From Bacteroidota bacterium (lineage in GTDB: Bacteria > Bacteroidota > Ignavibacteria > Ignavibacteriales > Melioribacteraceae): a stretch of DNA of 58,912 nt. How positions within the stretch are numbered: the first letter of the stretch is position 1; every line of letters starts with the position of its first letter. The stretch lies in contig JAJYXU010000185.1 in assembly GCA_021801605.1 (NCBI GenBank), positions 1 through 58,912 of the forward strand. Reading direction: 5' to 3'. Below are positions 41,813-50,818 of this stretch, piece by piece. Under the pieces are notes generated by a model, which worked only from the letters and a program-made list of their open reading frames with translations, did not search any database and was not told where the DNA came from. A program made the translations under genes and the position numbers.

Positions 41813-43384
41813 TCAACTCTTGGGGAGAGTAAAAGTAAACGTAGTTCCCTCACCAAGCTTGCTGACTACACTGATTTTGCCGCGGTTTCTTTCAATCATC
41901 TCCTGGCAAAGAAGTAATCCTAATCCGCTTCCCTTCTCATCATTAGTTCCATACGTGGTCAGATGGGTATCTAACCGGAATAGTTTCTTTATATCTTCTT
42001 CTTTCATACCAACGCCGTTATCTGTAATAGAGATTTTTATTTCATCTTTTAAAACGTTGGAGCGAAAAACAATTACACCGCCGCCATTTGTAAATTTGAT
42101 GGCGTTAGATAATAGATTTTGAATTACAGATGAGAGCATGTCTTCATCGGCAAATACAACCGCATCATTCAAACATTCATTAAGAATCTTTATTTTTTTA
42201 TTTTCCGCATTATTAGAAAGAAGTTTAATAACTTGATTTATCTTGAAGGTCATATTGAAGCTGGCGGGGTTATACGGAATTTTGCCGGATTGAATTCTTG
42301 ACCACTGAAGTAAATTTTCGAGAAGTGCAAAAACATTTTGAGCCGCTTCATGAATTTTTTCGGCGAAGAGTTTTGTTTCTGCTTTTTCCAAAGTTTCAAT
42401 ATCTTCAACCAGAAATTCAGAAAAACTCAATAACGAACTGAAAGGGCTTCTTAGATCATGTGCAATTATTGAAAAGAATTTATCTTTTGTGGCATTTGTG
42501 CTTTTTAGCTCTTCTTCGGATTGATGAAGCTGATTGTTAACGTATTCTAATCTCTCTACTAATTGTTTAAGCTTATCTTCGTTTCTTTTCGTTTCCGTAA
42601 TGTCTCTTAATATTCCGCGGTATGCAATAATTTTCCCCGATTTATCTTTTATGGCAGTAGATGTCTCTCGTACTGTAATGATTTCATCATTCAGGGTTTT
42701 CAAATTCAATTCATAATCTTTTACGTACCCGTTTTTCTCTACTTCTTTATGAATAGTTGCTCTGTCTTCTATATTAATATAGAAATCGCGTGCAATGTCA
42801 ATCTTTGCAAACTGATCACGTGACCCTATACCTAAAAGTTCCATTCCAGCCGGATTCAGATCAATTAATTTACCGTCGGGAGTGGTTTCATAAATTGCCG
42901 CTTTAATTTGATGGAATAAATCTTTGTACTTGTTTTGAGCTTCGGCTAACCTTTCTTCTGCTTCAAGCTGTTTGGTTAAATCACGGGCAACGCCAACAAG
43001 TGCTAACGGTTTTTCTTTTTCATCACGCACTATTGTAGTATACAATTCAATAAAAAATTCCTCGCCGGTCTTCCTTTTATTCCAAATCCGACCGCGCCAA
43101 CCTTCTTGTATTGTCTTGGGAAGAATCTCTTTCAATACCTCCAGATCATTTTTCCCCGATCTTAATATGGACACATGCTTGCCGATGAGTTCATTTACAT
43201 CATACCCGTACGTTAATGCGAACGATTTATTTACATAAATAATTATATCGTTCATATCAGTTATAGAAATGCATTCACTTATAGAGTTAAATGTATGAAG
43301 GAACAATTTTGATTGAGCCAAAGATTGATCTTCTGTTCCATGAAGTTTAATTGATGATAGGTCTATGTCGGAAAGTTTGGACAT
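41813..43384 (-). CDS. PAS-domain sensor histidine kinase
   Basis: A 523-residue soluble kinase without membrane helices. It has two PAS/PAC modules (about 25-150 and 152-275), a coiled coil, then HisKA with His309 in HDLRSP, N box LSNAIKFT, G1 DNGVGM and G2 GSGLGL. The PAS domains should sense a cytoplasmic ligand or redox state. No response regulator is next to it. The kinase core is close to that of the TPR kinase at 21706-23694. It lies just outside the alaS relic that ends the sulfur island. Confidence 0.92.
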   Translation of the reverse strand: MSKLSDIDLSSIKLHGTEDQSLAQSKLFLHTFNSISECISITDMNDIIIYVNKSFALTYGYDVNELIGKHVSILRSGKNDLEVLKEILPKTIQEGWRGRIWNKRKTGEEFFIELYTTIVRDEKEKPLALVGVARDLTKQLEAEERLAEAQNKYKDLFHQIKAAIYETTPDGKLIDLNPAGMELLGIGSRDQFAKIDIARDFYINIEDRATIHKEVEKNGYVKDYELNLKTLNDEIITVRETSTAIKDKSGKIIAYRGILRDITETKRNEDKLKQLVERLEYVNNQLHQSEEELKSTNATKDKFFSIIAHDLRSPFSSLLSFSEFLVEDIETLEKAETKLFAEKIHEAAQNVFALLENLLQWSRIQSGKIPYNPASFNMTFKINQVIKLLSNNAENKKIKILNECLNDAVVFADEDMLSSVIQNLLSNAIKFTNGGGVIVFRSNVLKDEIKISITDNGVGMKEEDIKKLFRLDTHLTTYGTNDEKGSGLGLLLCQEMIERNRGKISVVSKLGEGTTFTFTLPKS

Positions 43385-43448
43385 TTCTAATATGATTAAT
43401 TTTGTGTGTAAATATAGAAATTCTCCCCCGTCAAATAAAAGAAAATCT

Positions 43449-43485
43449 AAACTTGATTCTGGATACTTGATACTGGATACTGGAA
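43449..43485. repeat. Short tandem-like repeat (ctggatact / tgatactgg)
   Basis: Words tctggatact, tgatactgg and atactgga follow each other; the inverse tatccagaatca lies at about 43530. The rest of the space between the kinase and tsaC genes shows an atccgtgtgctatta end of the ACGGAT family at about 43667 and nothing else. Confidence 0.4.
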
Positions 43486-43677
43486 ATAAATATCATTATG
43501 TCTATCAATAAATTCTTCAATATCCAGAATCAGGGTCTATAGTATTGTGAATAATATTTTTGTCCCATAGGGATTTGTTATGTCAAAATACTTCAGTCGT
43601 TTCTTCCATTTTCCATCATAAATCAACCATGAACCATTTTCCATTGTGGTTCACCGCGCTATGCTATCCGTGTGCTA

Positions 43678-44640
43678 TTATAGAAATTTGTTCGATGCTT
43701 TTCTTAACCTATCCATTATTGCTCTTCCAAGACCTTTCTCTTCAATCGTCTCAACGAGAATCAGATCAAGATTTTCTTTTTCAAGTTCATGCAATTGAGA
43801 AAATAAATTTGCTGCCGCTTCGCGAAGATCGCCGCTTGGTGAAAGGAATTTTGTCTCTACAAACGGAAAATTTATTTTGTTCTCTTTAAAGAAGAGCATT
43901 CCAATTTTTTTATTTTCATCAAGAAATTTTTTATGAAAAAACTTTAAAGGGGTTTGAGGTGAGTAATGAAACGGAAGTTGTCCCGGAGAGTTAGGTTTAT
44001 CTTGATCAATAATGCCTGTCTTTATTCCACCAATCTCTTTTTCAATCTCTTCTTTTGATAAACCACCGGGACGCAGCAGATAAATTTCATTTTCATGCAG
44101 TTGAATTATTGTTGACTCCACACCCACAGAACATTTCCCGCCGTCGAGAATCATATCAACTTTATCACCAAGATATTTTGCAACGTGCGATGCTTCCGTT
44201 GGACTTAAATGACCGAACTTGTTTGCACTCGGTGCAGCGATCGGTGTTTCGCTTGCTTCGATAAGCTGCAGTGCAACAGGATGATCCGGCATACGAACCG
44301 CTACAGTCGTATTGCCGGATGTTACAATATCCGGTACAATTTCTGTCTTTGGCAGAACCAGTGTTAAAGGTCCCGGCCAGAATTTGTTTATCAGCCGTTC
44401 GACTTTTTCATTCTCAATACCGGAAAACCTTTTCAGCCAGCTTTTATCGGCGATGTGAAGTATCAATGGATTGAATGCAGGACGTTTCTTCGCTTCAAAT
44501 ATTTTTGCAACAGCAATAGGGTTGAGACCATCAGCACCTAATCCATAAACCGTTTCGGTGGGAAATGCAACGAGCCCCCCTCGTTTTATAATCTCCGCCG
44601 CTCGTTGGATACTTTCGCTATCTGCTTTTGTAATATTCAT
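43678..44640 (-). CDS. tsaC: Threonylcarbamoyl-AMP synthase (Sua5/TsaC type)
   Basis: A 320-residue enzyme making threonylcarbamoyl-AMP for the t6A37 modification of ANN-decoding tRNAs. The YrdC core has GGLVAFPTETVYGLGAD, KIFEAKKRPAFNPLI, WPGPLTLVL, VAVRMPDHP, APSANKFGHLSPT and the C-terminal linker PFHYSPQTPL leading to a Sua5 domain (about 210-320). The frame extends to 44736, but ATG at 44640 is the family start. A small hairpin (gcagatt/aatctgc, 44648-44668) lies directly upstream. Confidence 0.94.
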   Translation of the reverse strand: MNITKADSESIQRAAEIIKRGGLVAFPTETVYGLGADGLNPIAVAKIFEAKKRPAFNPLILHIADKSWLKRFSGIENEKVERLINKFWPGPLTLVLPKTEIVPDIVTSGNTTVAVRMPDHPVALQLIEASETPIAAPSANKFGHLSPTEASHVAKYLGDKVDMILDGGKCSVGVESTIIQLHENEIYLLRPGGLSKEEIEKEIGGIKTGIIDQDKPNSPGQLPFHYSPQTPLKFFHKKFLDENKKIGMLFFKENKINFPFVETKFLSPSGDLREAAANLFSQLHELEKENLDLILVETIEEKGLGRAIMDRLRKASNKFL

Positions 44641-44750
44641 AAAGTTGGTGTGCAGATTAAAAATCTGCTCTACTAAAAATATAACTTTTGTGAACGAATT
44701 GTTAAACGAATATATTTGAATCCGACACTCTAACAAACTATGGTGATGAT

Positions 44751-45518
44751 ATGCATGAGTTGAATGAGTTTAGACATTTTTGCAAATGGCTGGCTGATGA
44801 AAGCGGCAAGATCATTAAACATTACTGGCGCACCGGAATTTCAGTTGAGAACAAACCTGATTTATCTCCCGTAACTATTGCTGATAAAAAAGCCGAAGAG
44901 TTCATGCGCGAGATGATTATGAAAAAATTTCCTAACCATGGAATACTCGGCGAAGAATTCGGCGAGTACAATCCGAACGCGGGATACAAATGGGTTCTCG
45001 ATCCGATTGACGGCACAAAAAGTTTTATCTGCGGGACGGTTACATTCGGAACGCTGATTGCATTACTAAAAAACGGTGAGCCGATTCTCGGCGTTATCAA
45101 TCAGCCCATACTCAATGAGTTTTTAATTGGTGATAATCTCACAACAGAATTAAATGGAAAACTAGTGCGTGTTAGAGAGTGCAATAGTTTTTCCGAGGCA
45201 GTACTTCTAACGACAGATCAGTTGAACATCGAGAAATATCAGAACATTAAAAGATTTGATGAACTTGCTCACAAGGTAAAACTCTACAGGCAATGGGGCG
45301 ATTGCTACGGTTACTATCTTGTTGCAACAGGTTACGCCGATATTATGATTGACCCGATTATGAGTCCTTGGGATTTAACAGCGCTTATTCCAATTATCCG
45401 CGGTGCGGGCGGTACAATAACGGATTATCATGGTAACGATGCGCTGAAAGGAAACAGTATTATTGCTACAGGCGGAAAGATTCACAACGAAGTGATTGAA
45501 ATACTTAACAGCGAGTAA
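44751..45518 (+). CDS. hisN: Inositol monophosphatase-family phosphatase, HisN-like (histidinol-phosphatase)
   Basis: A 255-residue member of the IMPase fold. Metal ligands are in GEEFGEY (about 65-71), LDPIDGTKSF (about 82-91) and SPWDLTALIPI near residue 205. The FICGTVTFGTLIAL block and KPDLSPVTIADKKAEEF are typical of the HisN-type histidinol-phosphatase, which performs the penultimate histidine step in many bacteria. No other his gene is adjacent, so inositol-phosphatase or CysQ activity cannot be excluded. It is divergent from tsaC. Confidence 0.85.
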   Translation: MHELNEFRHFCKWLADESGKIIKHYWRTGISVENKPDLSPVTIADKKAEEFMREMIMKKFPNHGILGEEFGEYNPNAGYKWVLDPIDGTKSFICGTVTFGTLIALLKNGEPILGVINQPILNEFLIGDNLTTELNGKLVRVRECNSFSEAVLLTTDQLNIEKYQNIKRFDELAHKVKLYRQWGDCYGYYLVATGYADIMIDPIMSPWDLTALIPIIRGAGGTITDYHGNDALKGNSIIATGGKIHNEVIEILNSE

Positions 45519-45552
45519 GACTAAGAATGATGCAGAAGCCGTCCCTTCGGGA

Positions 45553-45588
45553 GAGCAAGAGAATAAGGCTTTATTCGTGCTCTTGCTC
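45553..45588 (+). terminator. Hairpin after hisN (gagcaagag repeat family)
   Basis: A stem of gagcaagag with ctcttgctc, extended by inner aataa/ttatt, lies 35 bp after the stop. Related words occur at 5745-5828. There is no clean T tract, so it may be a repeat rather than a terminator. Confidence 0.35.
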
Positions 45589-45675
45589 ATGATCTTACTC
45601 TTGTTCTGCATCTCCGAATCCTTTCTCATTTACCGGCATCATATCACTACATAATTATTTTACAAGGAGAATAAA

Positions 45676-46011
45676 ATGCAGAACTTAATAGAAGGAACAG
45701 ATGCCAATTTTTCACAGGAAGTATTAAAATCTGATACGCCGGTATTGGTAGATTTTTGGGCGCCCTGGTGCGGACCGTGCAGAATGGTTGCGCCGGTAGT
45801 TGAAGAAATTGCGAATGAAATGGTTGGCAAACTGAAAGTGGTTAAATTAAACACAGATGAAAATTTCAACGTTGCAGGTCAATACGGAATTATGAGTATT
45901 CCAACACTTGGTATTTTTAAGAATGGCAAAATGGTAGATGCGGTTATCGGTGCAGTTCCAAAACAACATTTAGTTAGTAAAATTACACCTCACTTACTTA
46001 GTGCAAATTAA
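45676..46011 (+). CDS. trxA: Thioredoxin
   Basis: A 111-residue classical thioredoxin. The active site is WCGPC (Cys32, Cys35) in [13 protein letters not shown], and the cis-Pro loop reads [15 protein letters not shown]. It is a general dithiol reductant and may feed the AhpC encoded at 9110. AAGGAG precedes the ATG. It is monocistronic with a strong terminator. Confidence 0.97.
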   Translation: MQNLIEGTDANFSQEVLKSDTPVLVDFWAPWCGPCRMVAPVVEEIANEMVGKLKVVKLNTDENFNVAGQYGIMSIPTLGIFKNGKMVDAVIGAVPKQHLVSKITPHLLSAN

Positions 46012-46055
46012 TTTTATTTATTTGTAGAGACTCGAACTTGCCTGACGCACATAAT

Positions 46056-46081
46056 AAAGGGAGCGATCAAACGCTCCCTTT
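46056..46081. terminator. Bidirectional terminator between trxA and the DUF4249 gene
   Basis: A 10-bp perfect stem (aaagggagcg / cgctcccttt) with a 6-nt loop lies between convergent genes, 45 bp after trxA and 130 bp after the minus-strand stop. It has T-rich sequence on the minus-strand side. Confidence 0.75.
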
Positions 46082-46212
46082 GCTTCCAATTGTACCAAGA
46101 AATTACCAGCCGTAAAACCTCTTAGTACCGAATCTTTGCTATTATGACATATAGTTTTATAAAATAATTCAATTTGTTCTTTATCACGCTTTAAGAGAGT
46201 AATAGAGAATAA

Positions 46213-47199
46213 TCAGAAAGATCTATATCCAAATATTTTGATATAATCTGGTTTTATGGGTACATCTATTTGCGTTGAGTTTAGCGTTCCGAAAATTCCT
46301 AATCCTCCGTTAATATTGGTAAACTCCGGTTGAGTTACTCTTACAGAAAATTCATCAAGAAATGTTTTTTGCGCCGCATAATAAACTGCTAAATTTTTAT
46401 CGGTAATAATTAACCGGAATATTGCTTTATGAATGATATAATTTTGTTTGTTCGGGTCGCTGGCAGAAATTTCTTCTAAAGACCTTCGTATAGTCATAGT
46501 GTCGAAAATCGCACTCGTAACATTACTTTGAATTGATGGATATATAGGATAATCTCCATTCTCTCCGGAAATATAGTTTAGAGGAACCTTCTTTTGAAGT
46601 TCAACTTGAACTCCATTCTGAATTTTAGAGTAAGCAATTACAAGTTCAGGCACATAGTAAATTTGAGCATCTTTTGTAGATTGAGTTACCGCGGTCCATG
46701 AGAAATTTATATACTTTCCAAAAGTAGCAAGAGGAATACTATAAGATTTATCCTCTATAGCATAACGTGAGATAAAAAGAGTGTTTGATTTTGCAGTCAA
46801 CGCTTTTCCATTAGGTAAAACTGCTTCGATACTGATGGGGCTTTCATACGCTGGCTTAAAATTATTAATGTAATAATAACTCATTTGTGTAGTATATCTG
46901 GAATCTGCCGGTCGGACAAGAGTTGTATCCCGGAATAAAAAAGTTTCTCCCGTGCTCTCAAATGTTAATTTTATCTTTGCGCCTTTTATAAATGGATCAT
47001 TCGAATTTGTCAATGGATCGAAACCATCCACATTATAAGATTTAGATATTGTAGCCACCTGAAATGAAGTATCACCTCTAATAACACAGTTCAACGCGTA
47101 AACTTCTCTGAAGTCGGTTTTGGGATTGACCTGATCATCACAAGAAATGATTACGATTATATTTAGTGCTACAAACAGAAAGGAAATTACTTTTCTCAT
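46213..47199 (-). CDS. DUF4249-like outer-membrane lipoprotein
   Basis: A 328-residue envelope protein with an N-terminal hydrophobic stretch ending IIVIISC, a lipobox with Cys at about 20. The mature part is beta-rich with the pattern typical of DUF4249 proteins (early DFREVYALNCVIRGD, then a GAKIKLTFESTGETF strand block). These lipoproteins are encoded beside TonB-dependent receptors in Bacteroidota and probably cap or assist them. Its start overlaps the receptor stop by 4 bp, so it is the second gene of a receptor-lipoprotein pair. The substrate is unknown. Confidence 0.8.
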   Translation of the reverse strand: MRKVISFLFVALNIIVIISCDDQVNPKTDFREVYALNCVIRGDTSFQVATISKSYNVDGFDPLTNSNDPFIKGAKIKLTFESTGETFLFRDTTLVRPADSRYTTQMSYYYINNFKPAYESPISIEAVLPNGKALTAKSNTLFISRYAIEDKSYSIPLATFGKYINFSWTAVTQSTKDAQIYYVPELVIAYSKIQNGVQVELQKKVPLNYISGENGDYPIYPSIQSNVTSAIFDTMTIRRSLEEISASDPNKQNYIIHKAIFRLIITDKNLAVYYAAQKTFLDEFSVRVTQPEFTNINGGLGIFGTLNSTQIDVPIKPDYIKIFGYRSF

Positions 47200-49466
47200 A
47201 ACTCCACCTTGAAATTGACTGACGGCAAAAAAGGAAGCATGTTAACTCTTTCTCCTGTATCTCTTCTGAAATAGAATAAATTATTTCTGTTGTAAACATT
47301 CAGCACACTGATATCAATATACATCTTCAAACGATTGATCTGAATTTTCTTTGAGAAACTTAGATCAAGACGGTGATAATCCGGCAGTTGGCCTGTGTTG
47401 ATATCACCCAGCAGAACAAACGGGCTATACGCATCAAGTAAAAATTTATTATCAGATATTTGATCAATCGTGAGGCGGTCATAATAACCGGCTATCTGAG
47501 TAAACGGAAGACCGGAAGTGTAAGTCCACACAGCACTGGCAGCCCAGCCATTACCAAAATCAGCTTCCAAAGATAAGTTTACATTATGACGAGAATCGTA
47601 ACGTGGTGAATAAACCACTCCCCTAACATCTTTGAAAGCACGCATCCATGAATATGAACCGGTAAATTTGAATGGATCCAATTGAAATTTTGTCTCAAAC
47701 TCAACTCCGTATGCCTTACCTGATCCGGCAATGAGGTCGGGATCTGTTTCAAAATATTTTTGATCGTTAACGATTGCGAGATTGTGCATAATTTTATAGT
47801 AGCCCTCCAGATTAAAAGAGAGGTTGTACGATGGCGTAATTTCCAATCCCGTTATATAATGAATTGCGCTTGAAGGTCTTAAGTAGAGTGGCGTAATTAT
47901 CCATGGATCGAAAATGGACACCACTTCATTTTCGTCTGAGATGGTTACTAAATCTTGCATATAAATTCCCCAAGAACCTTTAAGAGCTACTTCGGGTATA
48001 AATCTGAATGTAAAACTGGTTCTCGGTTCAAGAAAAACCGAAGATCCGCCGCCGGCAAAACGTGTTGCGTGAGCTCTTCCACCAATATCGGCTCCGAATA
48101 TTGAGCTTCTCAAAATTTTGTATTTAACATAAGCGCTTACATTAACACCGTGTGTATTTGTATTAGTTACCTGACCTCTAAAATTTTCTAATGTTAAATC
48201 CGTATGAACTTCAGTTATCTTAAACCCGCCGGCTAATTCATCTTTGCTGTCATACACATAACTGAAGTCCAGCCGCATTGTAAAATCGGTCAAATTGTTT
48301 TTCAATCCTTTGGCTCCGCTTAGGTTTGGAATTTTTTCACCATAGAAAGAACTATAGGAAAGATCTAGCTGATAAAAGAGCGGTGAATCTGAAACCTGGA
48401 AATAGTTAAAATCGAGTGTTTTATTATTCCATTTAAAGTCTTCGCGAAGCAGGTTATTATTTATAATTTTATCACTGCTATTAAATATGCTAACGGAAAA
48501 TTTGGCGTCTTGTAAAAAAGAATTATTGGAATAAGTGGCTTTTGCAAAGAGATCATAAAAATCTGCAGGTATTGAATTGTTGTTTCTAAATTTTTTTAAA
48601 ATAACATCGGAATAATTTTTCCTTCCGCTGATAATAAATGAACCAGAAGGAATAGGTCCTTCCAAAAAAAGTTTTGCCGTTAATAAACTGATAGAAGCTT
48701 TTCCTCCAAAAGAATTTTTATTACCATCTTTAGTAATCACTTTTAGAACTGACGATAAGCGATGAGTATATTCAGATGGAAATCCGCCCTTGTAAAATTC
48801 CATTGAGCTGATCATATCGGGATCAATGGCGCTAAAAATTCCTAATGCATGGTACGGATTATAAATTGTAGTGTTATCAAGTTGAACCAGGTTTTCATTA
48901 CCCGGACTGCCGCGCACATAAAAGCGAGCGGAAACATCGCCACCGGTTTGTACCCCAGGCATGGTTTGTAACGAGCGAAAAATATCCAACTCAACCCCTT
49001 TGGGTAAATTTTCAAGATCTCGGATTGCAATTCTTTGCAAACTAAGATCGGTAGCATTTTCCTTGGCAGCTCTTTCACCGGTTGTTTCAACCGTCTTCAT
49101 TTGAATGTTTGTTACAGGAAGAAGAGCCCGCAAGTTAGTAACAACATATGGTTCGATCTCAACAACAAATTGTCTTGACTTATAACCGACATAAGAGACC
49201 AAAACAGTCAATCTTCGATTTGGGAGTGAAGCCATAATAAAGAAACCGCGGGAATCTGTATTGGCGCCCCGGTTTAATTCTTTGATTACAATATTTGCAT
49301 AAGGAAGCGCTTCTGCTGTGAGCGAATCAGCGACAAAGCCGCGAAGCATTCCCTTATCCTGTGCATCCACGATAATATTAGAAGTAAAGAAAAGAAAAAT
49401 TATGGCGATGAAATGCAATGGGAAAGAATGTTTTTGTTGAAAATGAGTTATGGTAGAATAATTCAA
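47196..49466 (-). CDS. TonB-dependent receptor with carboxypeptidase-regulatory-like domain
   Basis: A 756-residue receptor. After a signal peptide (about 14-35, ending VDAQ) residues 40-125 form a CarboxypepD-regulatory-like domain (LRGFVADSLTAEALPYANI, then NTDSRGFFIMASLP). A plug domain (MPGVQTGGDVSARFYVRG, then NENLVQLDNTTIYNP) and a barrel ending in an aromatic-hydrophobic strand (SVNFKVEL) follow. TTG at 49466 with GGAG 7 nt upstream is the best start; internal starts would clip the signal region. It forms a unit with the DUF4249 lipoprotein gene. TonB at 11195 could energise it. Confidence 0.92.
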   Translation of the reverse strand: MNYSTITHFQQKHSFPLHFIAIIFLFFTSNIIVDAQDKGMLRGFVADSLTAEALPYANIVIKELNRGANTDSRGFFIMASLPNRRLTVLVSYVGYKSRQFVVEIEPYVVTNLRALLPVTNIQMKTVETTGERAAKENATDLSLQRIAIRDLENLPKGVELDIFRSLQTMPGVQTGGDVSARFYVRGSPGNENLVQLDNTTIYNPYHALGIFSAIDPDMISSMEFYKGGFPSEYTHRLSSVLKVITKDGNKNSFGGKASISLLTAKLFLEGPIPSGSFIISGRKNYSDVILKKFRNNNSIPADFYDLFAKATYSNNSFLQDAKFSVSIFNSSDKIINNNLLREDFKWNNKTLDFNYFQVSDSPLFYQLDLSYSSFYGEKIPNLSGAKGLKNNLTDFTMRLDFSYVYDSKDELAGGFKITEVHTDLTLENFRGQVTNTNTHGVNVSAYVKYKILRSSIFGADIGGRAHATRFAGGGSSVFLEPRTSFTFRFIPEVALKGSWGIYMQDLVTISDENEVVSIFDPWIITPLYLRPSSAIHYITGLEITPSYNLSFNLEGYYKIMHNLAIVNDQKYFETDPDLIAGSGKAYGVEFETKFQLDPFKFTGSYSWMRAFKDVRGVVYSPRYDSRHNVNLSLEADFGNGWAASAVWTYTSGLPFTQIAGYYDRLTIDQISDNKFLLDAYSPFVLLGDINTGQLPDYHRLDLSFSKKIQINRLKMYIDISVLNVYNRNNLFYFRRDTGERVNMLPFLPSVNFKVEL

Positions 49467-49666
49467 TCAGCATCTCCAAAATTTTGGTTTTAACTTATGG
49501 TAACAGTATTAAATATTCAATGGAAATAATAGCGGGCAAAAGTTAAATAAGTCTTTTGTTGGAATAAAAGGTTTTGTGTGTTCACAGAATTTTTATACTT
49601 TCGTGCAGCATTTTTGAACCTCTTCCTTCACTTTATTCCAAAAAAGATTTATAGGAGCTGAAAAGT

Positions 49667-50818
49667 TTGAGCAAAAAAACAACACCTCAACAGACTGCAA
49701 GATTAATATTAAAAGACAGAAATATTTTTGAAGGAAAACTCTTTGGCGCTCATAGATCAATCGCCGGTGAAGTTGTGTTTAATACCGGAATGGTAGGCTA
49801 CCCGGAAACGTTAACCGACCCATCTTATAAAGGTCAGATACTTGTAATGACATATCCGCTTATTGGAAATTACGGAATTCCACCAACAAGTTTTGCCGAT
49901 AATTTATTGATCTCTAAAAAAACTCATTACCCAAAATCCGAATCAAATAAACCTATTTCATGGGATAAAAATCTGCCAAAATATTTTGAGTCGGATCGTA
50001 TTCAGGTGCAGGCATTGATCGTTTCGGAAGTGTCAGAATCTTTTAGCCATTGGAATTCTATAGAAAGTCTCGACTCCTGGCTAAAACGTTTTGCAGTTCC
50101 CGGAATTTATGGAATTGATACCCGCCAGCTTACAAAAATATTGCGCGAACACGGAACAATGCTTGGTAAAATTGAGATAGGAGAAGATGAGGTTGAGTTC
50201 TACAATCCTGATATTGAAGATCTAATTTCAAAAGTAACCGTTCCTAAAGTTGAAAAGTATGGAACCGGAAAAAGAAGAATATTATTAATTGATTGCGGCT
50301 GCAAAAAAAGTATTATTACTAATCTGCTTAGTAAAAAAGTTTCTGTTCTCCGTGTTCCATACGATTACGATATTGACAAGGAAGATTATGACGGTGTGCT
50401 TATTTCTAATGGTCCCGGCAATCCTGTAGTTTACAATCAGCTCGTTGCTTCCGCAAAAAAACTTATACAGAAACAAGTTCCCACATTAGGTATCTGCATG
50501 GGGCATCAAATTCTTTCTCTTGCAGCAGGCGCAAAGACATACAAACTAAAATACGGTCACCGCAGCCAGAACCAGCCGGTAAATCAAGTTGGGTCTAACA
50601 AATGTTATGTCACTTCGCAAAATCATAGTTTTGCAGTGAATACAAAATCTTTACCGCGCGGCTGGCAGCCATGGTTCGAAAATCTTAACGACTACTCAAA
50701 TGAAGGCGTTATACATGAAAAACTTCCGTTCAGGAGTGTCCAGTTTCATCCCGAAGCAATGCCGGGTCCTGTTGATACGGATTTTATCTTTGATGAATTT
50801 TTGAAGGATGTGAAGTGA
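49667..50818 (+). CDS. carA: Carbamoyl-phosphate synthase, small (glutaminase) subunit
   Basis: A 383-residue glutamine amidotransferase that hands ammonia to CarB for carbamoyl phosphate (pyrimidines, arginine). The N-terminal CPSase domain has GEVVFNTGMVGYPETLTDPSY and IYGIDTRQLTKILR. The class I glutaminase has Cys277 in GICMGHQ, and His361/Glu363 in FHPEA. The TTG start at 49667 has AGGAG upstream. The end overlaps carB by 4 bp. Confidence 0.96.
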   Translation: MSKKTTPQQTARLILKDRNIFEGKLFGAHRSIAGEVVFNTGMVGYPETLTDPSYKGQILVMTYPLIGNYGIPPTSFADNLLISKKTHYPKSESNKPISWDKNLPKYFESDRIQVQALIVSEVSESFSHWNSIESLDSWLKRFAVPGIYGIDTRQLTKILREHGTMLGKIEIGEDEVEFYNPDIEDLISKVTVPKVEKYGTGKRRILLIDCGCKKSIITNLLSKKVSVLRVPYDYDIDKEDYDGVLISNGPGNPVVYNQLVASAKKLIQKQVPTLGICMGHQILSLAAGAKTYKLKYGHRSQNQPVNQVGSNKCYVTSQNHSFAVNTKSLPRGWQPWFENLNDYSNEGVIHEKLPFRSVQFHPEAMPGPVDTDFIFDEFLKDVK